Virus record (IMG/VR): IMGVR_UViG_3300025137_000266
Location: 1-25,336 of that record
Direction: 5' to 3' (one strand)
DNA: 25,336 bases
Source of the DNA: a virus
Under the pieces are notes generated by a model. That model saw only the letters and a program-made list of their open reading frames with translations. It searched no databases and was not told the DNA's origin. The translations under genes and the position numbers were made by a program. Positions 21,745-25,336 of the stretch are shown piece after piece. The first letter of the stretch is position 1, and each line of letters begins with the position of its first letter.

Positions 21745-22641
21745 TTAAGGACTCTTTTTAGGCATTTTTTGAAGATGTTCTTCGAACTTACTGTAGTTAA
21801 TGTCTATCCAATTTGTTTTTTGTGCTAGTTTATTAGGTGATTTTTGATTATCTGTTACCACATGAAAGAATTTTGCATTAGGATGGGTCGTACAATTGGT
21901 GACCATCTGATTCAGCCAATTGCCAAAATACGTGCGATCACTGCCTGCTTTGCGATAACGAGCATGGCCTTTGAACATATTGTTTAATTTCCTGCCATTC
22001 TTTTCGTTGATCTCTCCGTCAGCAGTTTTGCCAAAGAAGTCCATGCCTAAAATGTAGAGTGTTTTGTACTTTTTGTACTCAAGTGCTATTCTTGTGGATG
22101 TTGGGCCAGAAGACCAACCCCAATCTCTGCTCAAACGTTTGACTCTAGGGTCTTTAATTGCTCCACGTGGGTAGGACCACATCTCTAACTTGTCTGGCAC
22201 TTGTTTTTCATGGTCGCAAATGTACTTCACAGTGGGAATATCCACTGCTATGAGTGCATCTGGCCAAAAATCCTGTGCAATAGGCAACACATTCATGCCA
22301 ATGATGTAGCCTTTGCCTTTTAATTTGTTGAGATCAAATTTTGCTCTTGATTCACCGTTGGCAATAATAAAGCATATGTCATCTGCAGGTTTGTAATCAG
22401 TGTCTTTTGCAGGTATAGGAGGTTGAGGCTCGGTGGGTAGTTTGGGTTTGGGTGGAGCAGGAGTGCGTACATTGATTTTTACTTCAGAGTACTTTTTTAT
22501 TTCTTCTGATGCATTGGCAATCTGTTCTGCAGTAAGCCATCCCGATACTTTGCCGATCTTGTTGAAACATTTTACAGTGTCTTCGCCACGAAGCACTGCT
22601 TCAAGAGCCGCTTTTCTCCATTGTCGTCCTCTTCCTGCCAT
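21745..22641 (-). CDS. MptE/DUF115-like Rossmann-fold protein of unknown role in the prohead operon
   Basis: The 298-aa protein has three parts. Residues 1-55 form a basic helical segment (RGRQWRKAALEAVLRGED). Residues 60-78 are a Pro-rich linker. Residues 85-290 resemble a nucleotide- or sugar-binding Rossmann domain of the MptE/DUF115 type: ICFIIANGESRAKFDL (90-104), YIIGMN (112-117), WPDALIAVDIPTV (126-138), SSGPTSTRIAL (177-187) and LYILGMDFFG (195-204). Proteins of that fold include 6-hydroxymethylpterin pyrophosphokinase and bacterial glycan-related enzymes. No such gene is found between 67 and 68 in T4. It may be a virion or internal protein, a glycan-modifying enzyme or a passenger gene. 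No good ribosome site is visible 5' of the ATG at 22641. Confidence 0.6.
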   Translation of the reverse strand: MAGRGRQWRKAALEAVLRGEDTVKCFNKIGKVSGWLTAEQIANASEEIKKYSEVKINVRTPAPPKPKLPTEPQPPIPAKDTDYKPADDICFIIANGESRAKFDLNKLKGKGYIIGMNVLPIAQDFWPDALIAVDIPTVKYICDHEKQVPDKLEMWSYPRGAIKDPRVKRLSRDWGWSSGPTSTRIALEYKKYKTLYILGMDFFGKTADGEINEKNGRKLNNMFKGHARYRKAGSDRTYFGNWLNQMVTNCTTHPNAKFFHVVTDNQKSPNKLAQKTNWIDINYSKFEEHLQKMPKKSP

Positions 22642-22656
22642 GTACGAAATTAATTA

Positions 22657-22893
22657 TTATAGAGTGGGTTCGGCCGAGTCAGCAACTGATCCACCATACA
22701 TTTTTTGATACAGTTCTCTGTCTTCACGTTGTTCTTTGCGTCTCTGCTGTATGGACTGTCTGAGTTGATTGATCATTTCAAGAGTGAGTCTTGATTTTCT
22801 TGTGTCGTTGTTGAGATCATATGCAGTAGCGTCTTGATCAGTTAGGTGTCTAACACCACTATCCAAAGAATCAAAGAATTCAAATAATTGCAT
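22657..22893 (-). CDS. 67: Small prohead protein in the gp67 position
   Basis: At 78 aa this is the length of T4 gp67 (80 aa), and it lies just downstream of the portal gene as in T4. It carries DTRKSRLTLEMINQLRQ (about residues 30-46), a motif I recall from the small protein after gp20 in marine T4-likes, followed by a charged helix and KMYGGS. gp67 is a minor core protein that affects head shape and is cleaved by gp21. The gene starts 7 nt after the gp20 stop without a clear ribosome site, so translational coupling is likely. Sequence identity to T4 gp67 itself is not evident, so the name rests mainly on position and size. Confidence 0.6.
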   Translation of the reverse strand: MQLFEFFDSLDSGVRHLTDQDATAYDLNNDTRKSRLTLEMINQLRQSIQQRRKEQREDRELYQKMYGGSVADSAEPTL

Positions 22894-22900
22894 GTTGTAT

Positions 22901-24622
22901 TTAAACCGTTACGTCCTCTTCATCGTCAGCATCCAACTCACCTGCTTCTTCATCTTCAATTGGAGCATCTGGTGCTTCTTCAGTTTGTCCTGCAATATCT
23001 GATGCCAGACCGCCTCCAGTAACACCTACGTTACGTAAATCAGCGCCTTGTACTGCATCTTCCTTGGATTCGCCTTTTTCTTCTGCCCACATTTTCTGGT
23101 TGGCTGCAATTTCTTCTTCTGATAGTCCTAAGAAACGCTTGAGAGCAAATCTTTTGCTCAAATATGGTGTTTGTTCTATCTGTGTAAATGCTTGTACACG
23201 TTGATTGTCTAATTCTATCTGTCTGTATGCGGCAAAATTCTGTGGTGATGAGAATTTTAAATCAAATAAAGATGTGTCTATGTTGATGCCTCTGTTTTTT
23301 AGGAACAGTTTGAACTCTTCATTCAGAGGCGGTATAACAATTTCTTGTAATCTTTCACAATATTTGTTAAATCTTAATTCTTGAATGTACGCAGTGCCTA
23401 CTCTGCCATCTGAATACTGTGGATTTGCACCATCATCTGGTCCAGTTGGCAAATATGATGAAGGAATTCTCAATGCACGATATAATTTGTTAGTGAAATA
23501 TCTTAGATCATCTATTTCTCCAAGATTTGTACCACCTGGCAATGTTTCAACTTTTGAACCTCTGCCTTCTGCAGTCTGCGGAAAGAAATAATCCTCATTA
23601 ATGGACAAAGGATTGTATGTGGCATCAATTTGGTTACTGCCACCTGATATAGAAGGAATTCGTCTTTGATGTATTTCGTTTTTCACACGTTCTACAAAAC
23701 CCATGGCCATGTGTGTTGGCATGTTGCCCACATCAATGTAGAACACACGTCTTTCTGGTGCTCTGTGTACTCTGTAAATTATGATTGCGTCTTCAAGCAG
23801 TTCTTTTTGTTTGAATGTTTTGAATACAGTTTCTAATATGGATGTGCCAAAAGGAAAGTTAGAATCTAAACCTTCTGACAGTGACACATGTGCCACATGA
23901 TTTGCATCAATAGCATATTGGTTGATTGTGGTTTCGAATCTTCCGCCCTGTTGACCATATGTGCCAGCAAATCCTGCTCCACCACCTGCACCTCCGCGAC
24001 CACCACCATACTGTGAATCTGCAATGGCAGACGATCCTGGTGATGAGTATGTCACATTAGCCGAAACCTGTGATGCTGACAGAGATTCTAAATTCAAATT
24101 CAAATCTCTAAACACATACTGCTCAGGTTTTTTGCCTTGCGACTCATTCACAATAACTTTGTCACACTTGGATGCAGCCACATGAATCAACTCTTGTGTT
24201 TCTGGGTCTCTGATAAAAAATGAATCTCCATACTTCAAAGTGTTTCTGAACATTCTGAATGCTCGTCTTGACCAATCATTAATGGTGTTAAACTGTTTCA
24301 ATGCGTCTCTAAGAATCAATGCTTCTGATTCTGTGGGTTTGTCTTTGTAGTGAATATCAAATGGAGTTTCTGTGACCTTGTTAGGCTGTGTGCAAAATTC
24401 TGCAATGATGTCTAGTGCCGCATTGACTTCCGAATCTTGATCCATTTGATCATATTGAAAGTATCTTTCCATCCTGTTGGGATGACCTGTGTAAACTTCC
24501 GGAAGATATGATGTGTAGTTTCTGCGTCCCACTGCTGACATGGGATTTGCACTGTTGGTTCCTGACACTGGACTCATTGAACCGTCCGGTGTAACCAAAT
24601 TAAAATATTTTTTCCAACTCAT
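22901..24622 (-). CDS. 20: Portal vertex protein gp20
   Basis: The 573-aa protein (T4 gp20 is 524 aa) contains portal signatures: MERYFQYDQMDQDSEVNAAL (51-70), DIIAEFCTQPN (71-81), FRMFRNTLKYGDSFFI (122-137), VHRAPERRVFYIDVGNMP and YFTNKLYRALRIPSSYLPTG. It forms the dodecameric portal through which DNA enters, nucleates prohead assembly and later binds the neck. A Gly-rich loop (about 206-228) interrupts the chain, and the C-terminus is acidic (EDEEAGELDADDEEDVTV). No ribosome site precedes the ATG at 24622. Instead a sigma70-like promoter ends 7 nt before it. The gene is followed by the gp67-position gene after 7 nt. Confidence 0.95.
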   Translation of the reverse strand: MSWKKYFNLVTPDGSMSPVSGTNSANPMSAVGRRNYTSYLPEVYTGHPNRMERYFQYDQMDQDSEVNAALDIIAEFCTQPNKVTETPFDIHYKDKPTESEALILRDALKQFNTINDWSRRAFRMFRNTLKYGDSFFIRDPETQELIHVAASKCDKVIVNESQGKKPEQYVFRDLNLNLESLSASQVSANVTYSSPGSSAIADSQYGGGRGGAGGGAGFAGTYGQQGGRFETTINQYAIDANHVAHVSLSEGLDSNFPFGTSILETVFKTFKQKELLEDAIIIYRVHRAPERRVFYIDVGNMPTHMAMGFVERVKNEIHQRRIPSISGGSNQIDATYNPLSINEDYFFPQTAEGRGSKVETLPGGTNLGEIDDLRYFTNKLYRALRIPSSYLPTGPDDGANPQYSDGRVGTAYIQELRFNKYCERLQEIVIPPLNEEFKLFLKNRGINIDTSLFDLKFSSPQNFAAYRQIELDNQRVQAFTQIEQTPYLSKRFALKRFLGLSEEEIAANQKMWAEEKGESKEDAVQGADLRNVGVTGGGLASDIAGQTEEAPDAPIEDEEAGELDADDEEDVTV

Positions 24623-24629
24623 GACTTAT

Positions 24630-24658
24630 ATTATATGGTGCTTTACTGTATTTTGCAA
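24630..24658 (-). promoter_or_regulatory. Sigma70-like promoter before gp20 (TTGCAA-17-TATAAT)
   Basis: On the minus strand TTGCAA (24658-24653, 4 of 6 to TTGACA) is followed after exactly 17 nt by a perfect TATAAT (24635-24630). The ATG lies 7 nt further on, so a start at the usual distance would again give an almost leaderless mRNA. The AT-rich background raises the chance of a coincidence. Confidence 0.45.
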
Positions 24659-24662
24659 GTAT

Positions 24663-25336
24663 TTAATACTCAAACTTGGTCTGCCTCTGAATTTGTCTAA
24701 GTGTTTGTTGATCAATTGCCGCAATGGTACGCAAAGTGTTGTTTATATCTTCAAGAGTGATGCCCTCTGCTGTGGCTCGCGGATTGTTGGCTTTGTTGAA
24801 TGCTTGTACTGCTGTTTCCATTGGTTCTGGTGCACTATAAGATTTTACTTCCTGCATGGCTTGCACAATACCACTGGCTGCTGACATGATGTCGTTGGTG
24901 GTGGCATTGTTGATTATTTCTCCGCCTCTGCCAAACCTCATCAGTTCTGGCCCTGCTTCTCCCACCATGCTCAGCATGCCACTGCTGATGCTGCCACCAA
25001 GAAAATTGTTCTTTGCATCTATCTCTCGGCCTTTAGAGTCATATGTTTTGCCATCTGTTTCACCTATGTATATGTCCTCGAATCCTCCTTTACCGTCTTT
25101 GAGTACGTAACGTTTACTTTTTTCGAACTCTTGGCCGGTCTCCGCTTTGAGATTCATTTCCGTTACATCAACACCTGCTTCCTTTAAAATGTCACTAAAC
25201 GCATCAGCTAACCTCACTGCTATATCGCCCAGGCCATCTAAATCCTCTGTCAGAGTGTTGAATGCTGTTTTTTGTATATCGCCTGTAAGGTCTTCTAGGT
25301 TCGCCGCATCTACAATCAGTTTTGCAGTGTCTGTAT
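24663..25336 (-). CDS. Tape-measure-like tail protein, C-terminal part (runs off right edge)
   Basis: The frame is open from the right edge of the window to the stop at 24663, so this is the C-terminal part (about 223 codons) of a larger protein. The GTG at 25217 is internal. It contains SSGMLSMVGEAGPELMRFG, the VGEAGPEL motif found near the C-terminus of many tail tape-measure proteins, and a final helical region with TLRTIAAIDQQTLRQIQRQ. Tape-measure proteins fill the tail tube, set its length and are ejected with the DNA. In T4 the gene before gp20 is tail tube gp19, so this neighbour is unexpected. A baseplate hub or other tail-lumen protein with the same motif is an alternative. Confidence 0.65.
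   Translation of the reverse strand, partial: TDTAKLIVDAANLEDLTGDIQKTAFNTLTEDLDGLGDIAVRLADAFSDILKEAGVDVTEMNLKAETGQEFEKSKRYVLKDGKGGFEDIYIGETDGKTYDSKGREIDAKNNFLGGSISSGMLSMVGEAGPELMRFGRGGEIINNATTNDIMSAASGIVQAMQEVKSYSAPEPMETAVQAFNKANNPRATAEGITLEDINNTLRTIAAIDQQTLRQIQRQTKFEY

Noticed and set aside
22890-22905. TTTAAATA just before the gp67-position gene as a late promoter
   Set aside because: It arises from the gp20 stop codon (GTT TAA ATA), has only a 4-nt gap and matches the box poorly; coupling to gp20 is simpler.
25217-25219. GTG at 25217 as the start of a short 184-aa gene
   Set aside because: The frame stays open upstream to the window edge with similar helical coding character, so it is an internal codon of a longer protein.
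1-25336. tRNA genes, integrase, attachment sites or insertion sequences
   Set aside because: Intergenic gaps are all under about 100 bases and none shows a cloverleaf, terminal inverted repeats or recombinase motifs.

Overview
The window is a 25 kb stretch of the virion-structure and assembly (late) region of a T4-like contractile-tailed phage. The calls rest on recognisable T4-family proteins: portal gp20, prohead protease gp21, scaffold gp22, major capsid gp23, sheath gp18, tube gp19, neck gp13 and gp14, tail completion gp15, head completion gp4, dNMP kinase gp1 and the start of small terminase gp16. The closest relatives I recall are marine T4-likes (cyanophages and pelagiphages). The low-GC sequence, the tail-fibre repeat style and the C-terminal extensions of gp14 and gp15 fit that group. 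No photosynthesis gene is visible and I cannot name the host.

Most genes lie on the minus strand, so the layout reads right to left. The head module comes first: the C-terminal end of a tape-measure-like protein (25336-24663), portal gp20, a small gp67-position protein, an unusual Rossmann-type protein, acidic core protein gp68-like, protease gp21, scaffold gp22 and capsid gp23. It ends in a strong intrinsic terminator at about 17852-17880. Next comes a fibre/appendage module (17829-11746): two small proteins and three low-complexity, repeat-rich fibre-like proteins of 345, 366 and 1039 aa that share sequence modules. A plus-strand island (8674-11745) then carries gp14, gp15 and a Nudix hydrolase. 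To its left, on the minus strand, are gp13 and dNMP kinase gp1, followed by a plus-strand HNH-like zinc protein. The tail module (6722-1) holds gp18, gp19, a tube-fold (gp48/gp54-like) protein, an unrecognised small protein, gp4 and the start of gp16.

The module makes a prohead (gp20 portal, gp22/68/67 core, gp21 protease, gp23 shell), a neck (gp13, gp14), tail parts (gp15, gp18, gp19, tube-initiator-like protein) and fibres. gp4 and gp16 belong to head completion and DNA packaging.

The most striking regulatory feature is the set of T4-type late promoter boxes (NATAAATA). In front of at least seven genes the box sits only 4-8 nt before the start codon. With the T4 spacing this gives mRNAs with almost no 5' leader. 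Other genes have the same box, or none, and a normal AAGGAG ribosome site. The splitting of gp13 from gp14/gp15 onto opposite strands, the placing of gp18/gp19 away from gp20, and a MptE/DUF115-like protein inside the prohead operon are further departures from the T4 arrangement. There is no gene-free stretch longer than about 100 bases. I saw no tRNA, CRISPR array, insertion sequence or integrase.
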